Of a stretch of DNA of 64,000 nucleotides, positions 1 to 9,039 are shown piece after piece. How positions within the stretch are numbered: the first letter of the stretch is position 1; each line of letters begins with the position of its first letter. The position numbers and the translations under genes were made by a program. Under the pieces are notes generated by a model. It saw only the letters and a program-made list of their open reading frames with translations. It was not told where the DNA came from and ran no database searches. The stretch lies in the NCBI RefSeq assembly GCF_001426375.1, contig NZ_LMEO01000045.1, positions 244,825 through 308,824 of the forward strand, given 5' to 3'. Source of the stretch: Paenibacillus sp. Root444D2. Lineage in GTDB: Bacteria > Bacillota > Bacilli > Paenibacillales > NBRC-103111.

Positions 1-14
1 AAAATGTATTTCAT
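1..14 (-). CDS. start of a gene leaving the window (partial)
   Basis: An ATG on the minus strand (complement of 12-14) is preceded by a GGGAGG ribosome site at about 18-24. Only four codons (M-K-Y-I) are inside the window, so no function can be given. The site lies just after the terminator of the chemoreceptor gene, as expected for a new minus-strand unit. The spacing of 4-5 bases is slightly short. Confidence 0.35.
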
Positions 15-33
15 GATGCCTCCCTGCGAAAAG

Positions 34-60
34 AAAAAAACGGACTGTGTGCCCAGTCCG
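34..60 (-). terminator. terminator after the chemoreceptor gene
   Basis: CGGACTG (41-47) pairs with CAGTCCG (54-60) around a six-base loop. Read on the minus strand the stem is followed by seven T (complement of 34-40). It lies about 190 bases past the chemoreceptor stop. The stretch 61-249 between them holds no gene that I can see. Confidence 0.75.
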
Positions 61-249
61 CCACGTTTCGTTATTATGCCATTATATATAAATCTTATGA
101 CGAAATCGAGTCACTTCCATTTAAACTACTTTACTGAGAAAGTGTTCCAAGGGTGATTAATGGCCACTCCATTTAACGGCGCATTATTTCGGACAAATTT
201 TTAAAAATGAGAGCGGCCTGCTCTTCAACTCGTATTTGAATACAGTCTT

Positions 250-2007
250 TTATTCTTTATCGATTTTGAACATACTAATTACTTGTTGTAATTCTTGTGC
301 GACTACAGTTAAGGAATTCGAAGAAGCTGTGATTTCTTGCATAGAAGCTAATTGTCCAATGGAAGTTTCTGCAACATTTTGGGTATGGCTATAAGACTTT
401 TTGGAGATATAAGTCATTTCCAATACGGAAGCAGTCACTTGTTCACTACTCGCGGACATTTGTTCGGATGATGATGCAATCTCTTGAATCTGGATAGATA
501 AGCTGTCGGATGCACCCACGATTTCTTCAAAAGCGGCTCCCGCTAAGCTGACAGATTTCATCCCGTCATGAATTTCACTTACTCCTTCATTCATGGACAA
601 GACTGCGCGACTTGTATCCGTTTGAATACTCCGAATTAATTCCTGAATTTGCTGAGCTGACCGTTCAGACTCCTCTGCTAACTTTTTAACTTCTGCAGCA
701 ACGACTGAAAAGCCTCTCCCTAGTTCCCCCGCACGAGCTGCCTCTATCGAAGCATTCAAAGCAAGCAAATGTGTTTGAGATGCGATCTCGGTAATCATAT
801 TTACTATGCCGCCGATTTCTATAGAACGATCATTTAATTGTATAAGCTCAGCAGCACTCTTTTGTACAATATCGTTTACAGCATTCATCCGATGGATAGC
901 TAAATGTATCATTTCATTACCTTGAATAGCTCCTTTTGTCGTTTCAATTGCAAGATCTGACGCATTGCTTGAAGCTTCAGCTATATTCTGAATGCCTTTT
1001 GACATCTCTTCCATGGCCTTACTTGTTTCAGTGAATCCCAACATTTGATTCTCCGCCCCTGCGGCCACTTCTTGCATGGCTGTTGTAATCTGCTCCGTAG
1101 AAAGGGATGTTTCTTCCGAACTCCCCGACAAATCCTCTGACGAAGAAGCTACTGTTATGGAAGCTTGTTGAATCCTAATTACAATACTTTGTAAATTTCC
1201 AACCATTTGATTTAGTGAATTTACCAAATTACCAATTTCATCGCGGTTTTTCACTTTCATTGCTTTGATTCTAAGGTCACCTGATGCCACCTGCTCTAGC
1301 ACACGAGATACCAAACGTACTGGATTAGAAATATTTCGGGTAATAAAATAGGCAAGAATCATGGAAATAATGAGCGAAATGATAATGAAAACTAGAGAAG
1401 TTATAATACCTGAATGATAGACCTGTTGAGACTCTTCTCCCGCCTTTATTGAACCATCATGATTGATTTTAACTAAAAAGTTCACATTGATTTGCATATT
1501 ATCAAATACTTTTTGTGAATCCCTTAAGAATTGTAAAAGCTGATCTCCTTTATCTCCTGAACCCTTATAAATGAGATTAATTTTTTTGGATAACTCAATA
1601 AATTGGTTATGTAAAGATTTATATTTGTCCCACTCTTCTTTTAACGAATTGAAATTTACTTGCTCTTCATCAGTAGCAATCGTCTTTGCATATGTCTGAA
1701 AGTCATTTTCGATCTTCTCCATGGCTATTTGCGTTTGGGCGTTAAGTTCTCCAATTAAAGATTGATTGGGTTCAATTAAAGTTCGAAGTTCCAGGGAACG
1801 CACTTGCTCCGTTAAATAGTTAATCTCATTAATCAATTCAATGCCAGGCAACCGATCTGCAGTAATGTTTTTAGTTTTAACGTTCACAGATTTCAATTGA
1901 TTCATTGTTGTCAAACCAAGCATACACATCAATAACAAAATTACGATAAAGCCGGCATATAACTTCTTACCGACAGTTAGTTTTATTATTTTAAATCGTT
2001 GATTCAC
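250..2007 (-). CDS. methyl-accepting chemotaxis protein
   Basis: Membrane chemoreceptor of about 585 residues that signals to CheA/CheW. There is a first membrane helix at about residues 18-36, an extracellular four-helix-type sensor region, a second helix at about 198-222, a HAMP domain, and a long coiled-coil signalling domain. The conserved hairpin tip (EIASQTHLLALNASIEAARAG) is at about residues 400-420. The GTG at 2007 is chosen because GGAGG lies eight bases upstream; an in-frame GTG at 2034 has no good ribosome site. The small 4HB-like sensor region suggests a soluble ligand, but which one cannot be told. The gene is alone, downstream of the ribose operon and separated from it by a hairpin, so a role in ribose taxis is only a guess from position. 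Confidence 0.93.
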   Translation of the reverse strand: MNQRFKIIKLTVGKKLYAGFIVILLLMCMLGLTTMNQLKSVNVKTKNITADRLPGIELINEINYLTEQVRSLELRTLIEPNQSLIGELNAQTQIAMEKIENDFQTYAKTIATDEEQVNFNSLKEEWDKYKSLHNQFIELSKKINLIYKGSGDKGDQLLQFLRDSQKVFDNMQINVNFLVKINHDGSIKAGEESQQVYHSGIITSLVFIIISLIISMILAYFITRNISNPVRLVSRVLEQVASGDLRIKAMKVKNRDEIGNLVNSLNQMVGNLQSIVIRIQQASITVASSSEDLSGSSEETSLSTEQITTAMQEVAAGAENQMLGFTETSKAMEEMSKGIQNIAEASSNASDLAIETTKGAIQGNEMIHLAIHRMNAVNDIVQKSAAELIQLNDRSIEIGGIVNMITEIASQTHLLALNASIEAARAGELGRGFSVVAAEVKKLAEESERSAQQIQELIRSIQTDTSRAVLSMNEGVSEIHDGMKSVSLAGAAFEEIVGASDSLSIQIQEIASSSEQMSASSEQVTASVLEMTYISKKSYSHTQNVAETSIGQLASMQEITASSNSLTVVAQELQQVISMFKIDKE

Positions 2008-2047
2008 AGTGCCAACCTCCAATGTTGAATTCACCTTTTAAACAGAA

Positions 2048-2091
2048 GATGAACCCCACCACCTTTATTTCCTTCAGTGGAAGGGTTCATC
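2048..2091 (-). terminator. hairpin ending the ribose operon
   Basis: GATGAACCC (2048-2056) pairs with GGGTTCATC (2083-2091) around a 26-base loop that can pair further. It follows the rbsB stop by about 37 bases. The T tract on the minus strand is weak (TTCTGTTT), so this may also be a 3'-stabilising structure. Confidence 0.55.
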
Positions 2092-2127
2092 GCTCATTTT
2101 GCTAATATGATAAACATATACGTATTC

Positions 2128-3081
2128 TTATTTTTTCGTAATCAATTCCAAATCTACAGGAATAAATTTTTCAACTTTTTCCCCTTTAAGCACTTTCAAC
2201 GCTGTTTTTACAGCCGTGTCTCCGATGGATGCCGGTTTTTGAGCAACTGTTGCGGCAAGTTTCCCGTCATTTACAGCTTTAACCGCGTCATCTGTAGCAT
2301 CGAAACCAACTACAGCAATATTTTTACCAGAGGATTGAATCGCTTGAAGGGCACCTAATGCCATTTCATCATTATGAGCAAATACCGCCTGAATATCTTT
2401 ATTTCCTTGCAAAATATTTTCCATAACGGAAAGCCCTTTTGCTCGGTCGAAATCAGCAGGTTGAGAAGCAATCACTTTTACGCCAGCTTTTCCGTCAACA
2501 GCATCATGGAAGCCTTTTCCGCGATCACGTGCTGCAGAAGTTCCTGCGATCCCTTGAAGTTCTACAAGATTACCTTTATCACCAAGGGTTTTCAAAATAA
2601 AGTCGCCTGCCATTTTACCGCCTTTTACATTATCTGAAGCGATGTGAGTAACGACTGTTCCGCCATTGGCTGCACGGTCAACTGTAATTACAGGAATGTT
2701 GGCTTTATTGGCAGATTGAACTGCAGTAACAATAGCATCGCTATCTGTCGGATTGATAAGAATTACGCTTACCTTTTTCTGAATTAAATCTTCAATACCG
2801 CTAATTTGTTTCGCTGTATCGTTTTGAGCATCTACAACGACCAAAGTAGCACCAGCTTCTTTTGCCGCTTTATCCGCACCGTCTTTCAAGGTGACGAAGA
2901 ATGGATTATTTAAAGTGGAAACGGAAAGCCCAATTGTCATTTTGCCAGCAGCTGCTTTGCTATCCGCGGTAGCTGATGGTGCAGTCGTAGCTCCTCCCTC
3001 AACCTTAGATTGAGTCGAACAACCAGCGAGTATCAGGAACACAGCTACTACGGCGGATAATACGAGATTCATTTTTTTCAT
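2128..3081 (-). CDS. rbsB: ribose ABC transporter substrate-binding lipoprotein
   Basis: Periplasmic-binding-protein-like lipoprotein of 317 residues that captures ribose outside the membrane and delivers it to RbsC/RbsA. A lipoprotein signal ends at Cys21 (box LAGC), followed by an Ala/Thr-rich tether. The sugar-binding type I fold is recognisable: TIGLSVSTLNNPFF near the start, LVVVDAQNDTAKQ, and FAHNDEMALGAL. The start has a strong AAGGGGAG site. It is the last gene of the operon, 23 bases after rbsC. In many Gram-positive rbs operons rbsB is likewise last. Ribose is inferred from the complete rbs gene set; residue-level ligand specificity was not tested. Confidence 0.95.
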   Translation of the reverse strand: MKKMNLVLSAVVAVFLILAGCSTQSKVEGGATTAPSATADSKAAAGKMTIGLSVSTLNNPFFVTLKDGADKAAKEAGATLVVVDAQNDTAKQISGIEDLIQKKVSVILINPTDSDAIVTAVQSANKANIPVITVDRAANGGTVVTHIASDNVKGGKMAGDFILKTLGDKGNLVELQGIAGTSAARDRGKGFHDAVDGKAGVKVIASQPADFDRAKGLSVMENILQGNKDIQAVFAHNDEMALGALQAIQSSGKNIAVVGFDATDDAVKAVNDGKLAATVAQKPASIGDTAVKTALKVLKGEKVEKFIPVDLELITKK

Positions 3082-3104
3082 GGTAAACTCCCCTTTGATG
3101 TGTT

Positions 3105-4061
3105 TTATTTTCGAGCTTTCGATCGGTCTAACAATACAGCAATTAAGATAACTACCCCTTTAACCACCTGCTGATAAAAAGACGAAACATTTAATAGGTT
3201 AAGACCGTTGTCCAATACACCAATGATCATGGCTCCGATTAATGTACCGACAATCCAGCCTCTTCCCCCTGATAAACTGGTCCCACCGAGAACTACGGCT
3301 GCAATCGCATCCAGTTCAAACGCTCCTCCAGCTGTCGGCTGAGCGGAGTTAAGTCTGGAAGTTAGAATGATACCGCTAATTGCTGCAAATAAACCGCTAA
3401 TCGAGTAAACCAAGATTTTTACTTTCGATGTGTTAATACCTGAAAGCCAAGTCGCCTCCTCGTTGCTGCCGAGTGCGTAGACACGTCGACCAAAAGTTGT
3501 ATGCTTTAAAATGATATATAAAACTGCAAATGCAATAACCATCCATATAATCGGCATTGGAATTTGCAGAAAATACCCCTTCCCTAACAACGCGAAATCC
3601 TCTTTGAAGCCTGTAATTGGCCTTCCCTGTGTATAAACTAAGGTAAGTCCGCGGAATACGGTCATCGTTGCCAGTGTCGCAATAAATGGAGCTACCTTGC
3701 CTTTCGTGATTAATAAACCGTTGATCGCCCCCATGACCAAACCGCCAACTAAACCGATTCCTACAGCTAGCCACGTATTCATCCCGCTTGCCATTAAACC
3801 AGCCGTAAAAGCACTTGATAAAGCCAGTATGGATCCTACAGAAAGGTCGATTCCCCCAGTCAGAATGACGAATGTCATACCGAAGGCAATAAGAGCATTA
3901 ATTGAAATTTGACGAAGAACGTTAAAAATATTACCAACGGTTAAAAAGTCACCGTTCACTACCGACAAAATGACTACAATTAGAACCAATCCCAATAAAG
4001 ACCCCAAACTCTGCATCTTACCGATTTTGGGTCTGCTTAAAGCTTTACCGTCAACCTGCAT
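3105..4061 (-). CDS. rbsC: ribose ABC transporter permease
   Basis: Integral membrane permease of the RbsC/XylH family, about 318 residues with eight to ten hydrophobic segments. The family motifs GMTFVILTGGIDLSVGSILA (N-terminal third) and VVLGGTSLSGGRG (cytoplasmic loop toward the C-terminus) are present. The ATG at 4061 is preferred because GGGGGAGGG lies just upstream; an upstream start at 4085 would add eight unusual residues. With this start the gene overlaps the end of rbsA by 11 bases, a sign of coupled translation. Confidence 0.94.
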   Translation of the reverse strand: MQVDGKALSRPKIGKMQSLGSLLGLVLIVVILSVVNGDFLTVGNIFNVLRQISINALIAFGMTFVILTGGIDLSVGSILALSSAFTAGLMASGMNTWLAVGIGLVGGLVMGAINGLLITKGKVAPFIATLATMTVFRGLTLVYTQGRPITGFKEDFALLGKGYFLQIPMPIIWMVIAFAVLYIILKHTTFGRRVYALGSNEEATWLSGINTSKVKILVYSISGLFAAISGIILTSRLNSAQPTAGGAFELDAIAAVVLGGTSLSGGRGWIVGTLIGAMIIGVLDNGLNLLNVSSFYQQVVKGVVILIAVLLDRSKARK

Positions 4062-5559
4062 GTCGGTTCCCTCCCCCTGTTGCACTTAACATAATTTTTT
4101 CCTGACTTGCATCTTCTTGTGTAAATTCACCGCTTATTTTCCCCTCGTGCATAACGAGTATACGGTCACTCATTCCTAAAACTTCCGGAAGCTCGGAAGA
4201 GATCATAAGAATGGCTACACCTTGTGAAACTAATTCATTCATTAGATCATAGATTTCTTTCTTCGCACCGATATCAACTCCGCGTGTAGGTTCATCCAAT
4301 ATCAATACTTGCGGGTTCGTGGCCAACCATTTCCCGATGACCACTTTTTGCTGATTACCTCCGCTTAGAGAGCCGACCTTCTGCTCACTGTTTGGTGTTT
4401 TAATCAGTAGTTTTTTTATCATGGAATCCGATAGTTCCCGTTCCTTTGAACGATTCATGAATCCAAATGATGACAATATCTTTAAATTCGGAAGGGCTAG
4501 GTTGTCGTTGACCGAAAGGGGAAGGAGCAGTCCCTCATCTTTCCGATCTTCCGTGATTAAGCCAATACCCGCGTGAATGGCATCAATTGGTTTATGAATG
4601 GAGACTGGTTTTCCGTTAATAGAAATCGTTCCACGATCAATAGGTGTCACTCCGAACAATGCTTTCGCCAGTTCTGTTCTTCCAGCGCCCATAAGTCCAG
4701 CGATGCCAACGATCTCTCCAGCTCTTACAGTTAACGAAATGTCATGGAGCTTCCCTTTTTGAGTCAAACCATTGACCGTTAGTTTTTCTTCACCTAGGGT
4801 GACTTTCACTTTAGGAAAACGGTCTTTAATTTCCCTGCCGACCATCATTTTGACGAGATGATCCATTGTCGTATTGGCAATGTATTCGGTTCCAATATAA
4901 TGTCCATCGCGCATCACCGTAACTTGATCGCAAATCCTAAAAATTTCTTCCATCCGATGGGAAATATAAATCATGCCAACACCCTTTTCCTTAAGGGAAG
5001 CGATGACCAGGAACAATGCCTCAATTTCACGGTCCGTGAGGGCCGCCGTCGGTTCATCCAAAACAAGAATTTCTGCTTTCATAGATAACGCTTTCGCAAT
5101 TTCGACCATTTGCTGTTGACCTACAGAAAGCTCATTAACTAACGTACCCGGATCAATATTCAAACCCAATTGCGATAAATAACGATGAGACTCTTGTCTC
5201 ATCCGTCTCCAGTTAATTAGCTTCGACTTCCCATAAGTGAATTCTCGGCCAAGAAAAATATTTTCCATAACCGTTAAATGGGGAACCATATTTAGCTCCT
5301 GATGAATAATAACGATGCCTAAGTTTTGTGCCATGGAAGGTGATGCAATATCGTAAACGTTTCCATTAACAGTAATGGACCCACTATCCTTTGTATAAAT
5401 TCCACCTAATATTTTCATTAGCGTAGATTTACCAGCCCCATTTTCCCCCATCAACGCATGAACTTCTCCGCGATGCAGGGTAAAATCAACCTGCTCTAGC
5501 ACCTTAACTCCAGGGAAACTTTTACTGATTCCCTTCATTTCTAACAATTTGGACGTCAT
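4051..5559 (-). CDS. rbsA: ribose ABC transporter ATP-binding protein (double ATPase)
   Basis: Cytoplasmic ATPase of 502 residues with two tandem ABC domains, the normal size for RbsA/MglA. The first half has an intact Walker A (GENGAGKST, about residues 38-46), signature LSVGQQQM and Walker B ILVLDEPT. The second half has the degenerate Walker A typical of the family (GLMGAGRTE), signature LSGGNQQKV and a second LILDEPTRGVD. The start has GGAGG 7-8 bases upstream. It lies 14 bases after rbsD and overlaps rbsC. Sugar identity is inferred from the operon. Confidence 0.95.
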   Translation of the reverse strand: MTSKLLEMKGISKSFPGVKVLEQVDFTLHRGEVHALMGENGAGKSTLMKILGGIYTKDSGSITVNGNVYDIASPSMAQNLGIVIIHQELNMVPHLTVMENIFLGREFTYGKSKLINWRRMRQESHRYLSQLGLNIDPGTLVNELSVGQQQMVEIAKALSMKAEILVLDEPTAALTDREIEALFLVIASLKEKGVGMIYISHRMEEIFRICDQVTVMRDGHYIGTEYIANTTMDHLVKMMVGREIKDRFPKVKVTLGEEKLTVNGLTQKGKLHDISLTVRAGEIVGIAGLMGAGRTELAKALFGVTPIDRGTISINGKPVSIHKPIDAIHAGIGLITEDRKDEGLLLPLSVNDNLALPNLKILSSFGFMNRSKERELSDSMIKKLLIKTPNSEQKVGSLSGGNQQKVVIGKWLATNPQVLILDEPTRGVDIGAKKEIYDLMNELVSQGVAILMISSELPEVLGMSDRILVMHEGKISGEFTQEDASQEKIMLSATGGGNRHAG

Positions 5560-5573
5560 TCCAATTCCTCCTT

Positions 5574-5969
5574 TCAGAAGATAACTCCAGCCTGAAGAAT
5601 GACATTGGCATATGGAGTAAACTCACCTGTTCGTATGATTGCCTTAGCCTGATGAGTCATTGTCTTCAGTTCTTCATGACTCACCTCGTGCACAGTTACC
5701 CCGTTTAAGGAAGTTTCCATTTGCTTCTTTAGCTTTGGAGTTACCTGATCCATTTCACTTGCAATGAAAGCCTGCTCAACTTGCATTTCTAGAAGTACGG
5801 TTTCCAAACAATCCATAAAAGAAGGAACACCTTGTTTCAAAGCCAGATCAATTCGCTTTACGTGAGCAGGAATAGGCAACCCGCTATCACAAATGACAAT
5901 CGTGTCGGTATGCCCAAGTTCACTGATCACCTTGGAAATTTCACTATTTAAAATTCCAATCTTTTTCAT
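5574..5969 (-). CDS. rbsD: D-ribose pyranase
   Basis: Small cytoplasmic enzyme of 131 residues that interconverts the pyranose and furanose forms of ribose, making the furanose available to ribokinase. Family features are the N-terminal MKKIGILNSEISKVISELGHTD, with the conserved His20, then ICDSGLPIPAHVKRIDLAL and the C-terminal TGEFTPYANVILQAGVIF. The length is normal. It overlaps the end of rbsK by four bases (ATGA type), so translation is probably coupled. Confidence 0.95.
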   Translation of the reverse strand: MKKIGILNSEISKVISELGHTDTIVICDSGLPIPAHVKRIDLALKQGVPSFMDCLETVLLEMQVEQAFIASEMDQVTPKLKKQMETSLNGVTVHEVSHEELKTMTHQAKAIIRTGEFTPYANVILQAGVIF

Positions 5970-6898
5970 GTAGGTTCTCCCTTGGAATTTTTCGCAAATA
6001 GTTCCACATCCTCTATGCTTGGCATTCCAGCTTGAGCACCAAACTTAGTAACAGCTAGTGCGGAAACCTTTGCTGCAAATGATACAGATTGTTCCAAGCT
6101 GTTGTGCTTGGCAAGCGAAACAGCTAATCCGGCATTGAATGAATCTCCAGCACCTGTCGTATCAACAACAGAAACCTTATAACCGGGTACTTTTTGCAGC
6201 TTCCCTTTTTCTAAAAAAGCGGATCCATCAGCACCCAACGTCGTGATAACGTTGTTAGCTCCCCGTTGTATTATGCTTGTCATCGCAGTTTCCAATTCAT
6301 CACCCTCTGCCTGAATCCCAGTAAGCAAACTCAATTCTGACCGGTTGGGAGTGATGTAATCTACATTCCTCAATAACTCATCGGGCAAAAACTGAGCGGG
6401 AGCCGGATTCAAAACGACAGTCTTCCCGAATGACTTTGCCTTCTTCGCAGCATGAATAACCGTAGCTAAAGGAATTTCCAGCTGAAGAAGAAGGATGTCC
6501 GCATTTTGGATGATTGCCTCATATCTATCGATATCGTCTGGCAGCAATTGATAATTAGCACCTGGAACAACCACGATGCTGTTATCCCCATTTGAAATAA
6601 AGATGGAAGCTATCCCCGTTGCAGTGCCATCCACGAGTTTAACCGAGTTTCTACTGATCTTATTATCATCTAATGCTTTCAGGAGCTCTTGACCAAAACT
6701 GTCTGTGCCGACCGCTCCAATCATGGTTGTTTTGGCTCCGAGCCTTGCAGCCGCTACCGCTTGATTTGCACCTTTGCCACCTGGTATGAACCGGGCGTTA
6801 GATCCAAGTATCGTTTCTCCCAGTTGTGGGTGTCTATCTGCTTCAATAACGATATCCATGTTTAAACTTCCGATCACAACGATATGTGGTACCTTCAA
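5966..6898 (-). CDS. rbsK: ribokinase
   Basis: PfkB-family kinase that phosphorylates ribose to ribose 5-phosphate. Motifs: GSLNMDIV at the N-terminus, GGKGANQAVAAARLGA (PfkB signature 1) and DTTGAGDSFNAGLAVSLA (signature 2, with the catalytic Asp of the GAGD loop). Length is about 310, as usual. Start choice: a TTG at 6898 sits one base after the rbsR stop with AGGAG eight bases upstream. An in-frame GTG at 6907 would overlap rbsR by eight bases but has no room for a ribosome site. Either start leaves the fold intact. Confidence 0.93.
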   Translation of the reverse strand: MKVPHIVVIGSLNMDIVIEADRHPQLGETILGSNARFIPGGKGANQAVAAARLGAKTTMIGAVGTDSFGQELLKALDDNKISRNSVKLVDGTATGIASIFISNGDNSIVVVPGANYQLLPDDIDRYEAIIQNADILLLQLEIPLATVIHAAKKAKSFGKTVVLNPAPAQFLPDELLRNVDYITPNRSELSLLTGIQAEGDELETAMTSIIQRGANNVITTLGADGSAFLEKGKLQKVPGYKVSVVDTTGAGDSFNAGLAVSLAKHNSLEQSVSFAAKVSALAVTKFGAQAGMPSIEDVELFAKNSKGEPT

Positions 6899-6899
6899 T

Positions 6900-7898
6900 T
6901 TACCCACTCCTCTTCGTAGATTCTCTTGGGATTAACGTAACATCCAGTTCATAAATTTGATCCGCTTCGATGGTGCCTTCGATCTTCTTAATCAAAATCC
7001 TCGATACTAAAGCACCCATATCATAAATGGGTTGCGCAATCGTTGTTAGTTCAGGTTCTGTTATTTCCGTCATATTTATTCCATCAAATCCACAAACTAC
7101 AACTTGTCCAGGTACTTGAATGCCCATTCTATGCAGCGCTTTCAAGGCTCCGACAGCCATTAAATCATTTCCTGCAAAAATAGCATCAATATCAGGATGA
7201 CGCCGGATAAGTTCCTCTGTGGCTTTTATACCACCGCTTATCCCAAAATCCCCTTGAACCATTAAGCTTGGGCTGAACCAATCAAAACCTCTTACGGATT
7301 CCTCATATCCAATTAATCTCTCTTTGGCAGGGATCAGATCCTGAGGACCATAAATATGCCCGATTTTCTTGCTTCCTGACTCAAGAAGATGTTTTACTGC
7401 TAATCTGCCTCCCTCACGATTGTTCGAACGAACAACGCTGCAGGATTTATCGGTAGGCGCTCGGTCTAAACAAACAAACGGGATGTTAAAGGAAGCCAAT
7501 TTGTCTACATCTTCTTGTCCCAATGTATTGGATGCAAAAATAATGCCATCGATGTTTTTGCTCTTTAATATATCAATATAATTTTTTTCTTTACCAATTT
7601 GGCCATCAGAGTTGCATAATATGACGGTAAATCCATACGTAGAAGCAACATCTTCAACCGCCCGGGCTAGCTCTGGAAAAAAGGGGTTTGAAATGTCGGG
7701 TAAAATTAGCGCAAATGTTTTTGTGCTTTTTCCAGCAAGTCCCCTTGCTACCACACTCGGTAAATAATTCAGTTTTTCAATCGCATGTTTTATATTCAGT
7801 TCCGTATCTGCGTTGACATATCCACTTTTGTTTAAGTACCGAGAAATAGTGGCAACAGAGACTCCGGCTAACTTGGCTACATCACGAATGGTTGCCAT
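6900..7898 (-). CDS. rbsR: LacI-family repressor of the ribose operon
   Basis: DNA-binding regulator of 332 residues and first gene of the rbs operon. The N-terminal helix-turn-helix (MATIRDVAKLAGVSVATISRYLN) and hinge are typical LacI, and the rest is a type I sugar-binding fold (ALILPDISNPFFPELARAVE, IDAIFAGNDLMAVGALKAL). Family knowledge says the ligand is ribose or ribose phosphate and that binding releases the operator. Two candidate operators lie just upstream. Because rbsR is in the operon, control is probably autogenous. Confidence 0.93.
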   Translation of the reverse strand: MATIRDVAKLAGVSVATISRYLNKSGYVNADTELNIKHAIEKLNYLPSVVARGLAGKSTKTFALILPDISNPFFPELARAVEDVASTYGFTVILCNSDGQIGKEKNYIDILKSKNIDGIIFASNTLGQEDVDKLASFNIPFVCLDRAPTDKSCSVVRSNNREGGRLAVKHLLESGSKKIGHIYGPQDLIPAKERLIGYEESVRGFDWFSPSLMVQGDFGISGGIKATEELIRRHPDIDAIFAGNDLMAVGALKALHRMGIQVPGQVVVCGFDGINMTEITEPELTTIAQPIYDMGALVSRILIKKIEGTIEADQIYELDVTLIPRESTKRSG

Positions 7899-7923
7899 CC
7901 TAGTTTCACTTCCAACTTCATTT

Positions 7924-7941
7924 TGTGGTAACGATACCGCA
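7924..7941. promoter_or_regulatory. candidate LacI-type operator 1 (rbs)
   Basis: GTGGTAACGATACCGCAT contains the inverted repeat GGTA-ACGA-TACC around a central CG, the usual form of LacI-family operators. It lies 26-43 bases upstream of the rbsR start, where a bound repressor would block initiation or elongation. Confidence 0.45.
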
Positions 7942-7978
7942 TATTAATAATAACCCTAACAATATATACGTTTTACAA

Positions 7979-7998
7979 TGTGGTACCGGTTACACATG
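7979..7998. promoter_or_regulatory. candidate LacI-type operator 2 (rbs)
   Basis: TGTGGTACCGGTTACACA matches its own reverse complement at 14 of 18 positions and centres on ACCGGT. It lies about 55 bases upstream of operator 1, roughly five helical turns, which would allow looping or cooperative binding. It also resembles a cre box with two mismatches, so CcpA is an alternative binder. Confidence 0.5.
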
Positions 7999-8108
7999 AA
8001 ATATATCATAGTTTATTTTCATTCGCAAGATAAATATCTTAACAACAAGCGTTTGTTGCAAACACCAATCAATCTGTTCAAACCGATCTTCCCTTATAGC
8101 TCAGATGC

Positions 8109-8148
8109 GAAAAGCCCCTGCTGCCTAATGGCAGAAAGGAGCTTTTCC
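8109..8148 (-). terminator. terminator after the amidohydrolase gene
   Basis: An imperfect stem pairs GAAAAGC..CTGCC with GGCAG..GCTTTTCC around the loop TAAT. The outer AAAAGC/GCTTTT arms give short T runs on both strands, so it may work in both directions. It separates the 8206-10914 pair from the ribose operon. Confidence 0.6.
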
Positions 8149-8205
8149 ATGGATATTCAAAAGGGCTGCCGCTTATAGCTACCCCCTATATGTTTTTAGG
8201 TAAGC

Positions 8206-9036
8206 CTACAATAATTGATAAAATCGTGCTGCATTACCTCCAAAGATAGCAGAATGATCCTCCCTAGACAGGTTGGAGGGAAGCGCGTTCAGCAAAGCCA
8301 AATAAACCTCATCATAGCTGCAAGTAGTTAAACATACAGGCCAATCGCTGCCAAACATCACCCGATCTGTGCCAAACACTTCGATGACATGATGAACATA
8401 AGGAGCCAGATCCATCCAGTTCCAAGCTTGCTGATCGGCTTCTGTTACTAGTCCTGACAGCTTGCACATGACATTAGGAAATGCAGCCAGTTCGGTCATC
8501 TCCGTCTTCCACGGTTCGAGGATGCGTCCAGCGATAAAAGGCTTTGCCGCATGATCGACTACTGCCCGAAGTGTCGGAAAGCTTCGAAATGCCTCCAATA
8601 TATAAGGATGATGCCGTGGTCTAAGCTGTAAATCAAGCGGAAAATCATCCTTGACCAGCTGCTTTATATTTTGCATAACTTGCGGTCGAAGAATCCATGA
8701 ATCCGGCAGATCCTGAAGCATCGGTCGAAAGCCAACAAATCCTTTATCCCCTCGAAACTTAGCATATTGCTCGCTAAATAGCGGTGAATCCAAATCTAGC
8801 CAGCCGACCACTCCAGCTATACTTTCATACTCATCATATAAAGATAGCAAGAATTGCGTTTCCTCCAGCGTCGGCGCGGCTTGCACGACAATCGTGCGTT
8901 CGAAGTGATAGCGTTCCAACGAATCCTGCAGCTGCTCCGGCATATAGTCCGCAAATAAAATACCCTGCTTAGCGGTCAGCCAGCCATAGTCTCCACGTTC
9001 CGTTTTCCAATAATGTTGATGCGCATCAATTCTCAT
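8206..9036 (-). CDS. amidohydrolase, sugar-lactonase-like (COG3618 type)
   Basis: TIM-barrel metal hydrolase of 276 residues. The N-terminal MRIDAHQHYW and C-terminal DRVMFGSDWPVCLTTCSY, with VVDHAAKPFI in between, are typical of the family that includes L-fuconolactonase and 2-pyrone-4,6-dicarboxylate lactonase. It therefore probably opens a sugar-acid lactone, but the exact substrate cannot be read from the sequence. It starts three bases after the stop of the ADP-ribosylglycohydrolase-like gene, so the two are cotranscribed and may act on one pathway. Cytoplasmic: no signal peptide. Confidence 0.82.
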   Translation of the reverse strand: MRIDAHQHYWKTERGDYGWLTAKQGILFADYMPEQLQDSLERYHFERTIVVQAAPTLEETQFLLSLYDEYESIAGVVGWLDLDSPLFSEQYAKFRGDKGFVGFRPMLQDLPDSWILRPQVMQNIKQLVKDDFPLDLQLRPRHHPYILEAFRSFPTLRAVVDHAAKPFIAGRILEPWKTEMTELAAFPNVMCKLSGLVTEADQQAWNWMDLAPYVHHVIEVFGTDRVMFGSDWPVCLTTCSYDEVYLALLNALPSNLSREDHSAIFGGNAARFYQLL

Positions 9037-9039
9037 AGG

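Larger units (their letters stand above)
7899..8205. other. intergenic region upstream of rbsR
   Basis: About 307 bases without a credible gene. It holds the two operator candidates, an AT-rich promoter area (about 7940-7985; no clear consensus -35/-10 pair that I trust) and the hairpin at 8109-8148. The region 8000-8100 shows nothing further. Confidence 0.6.
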
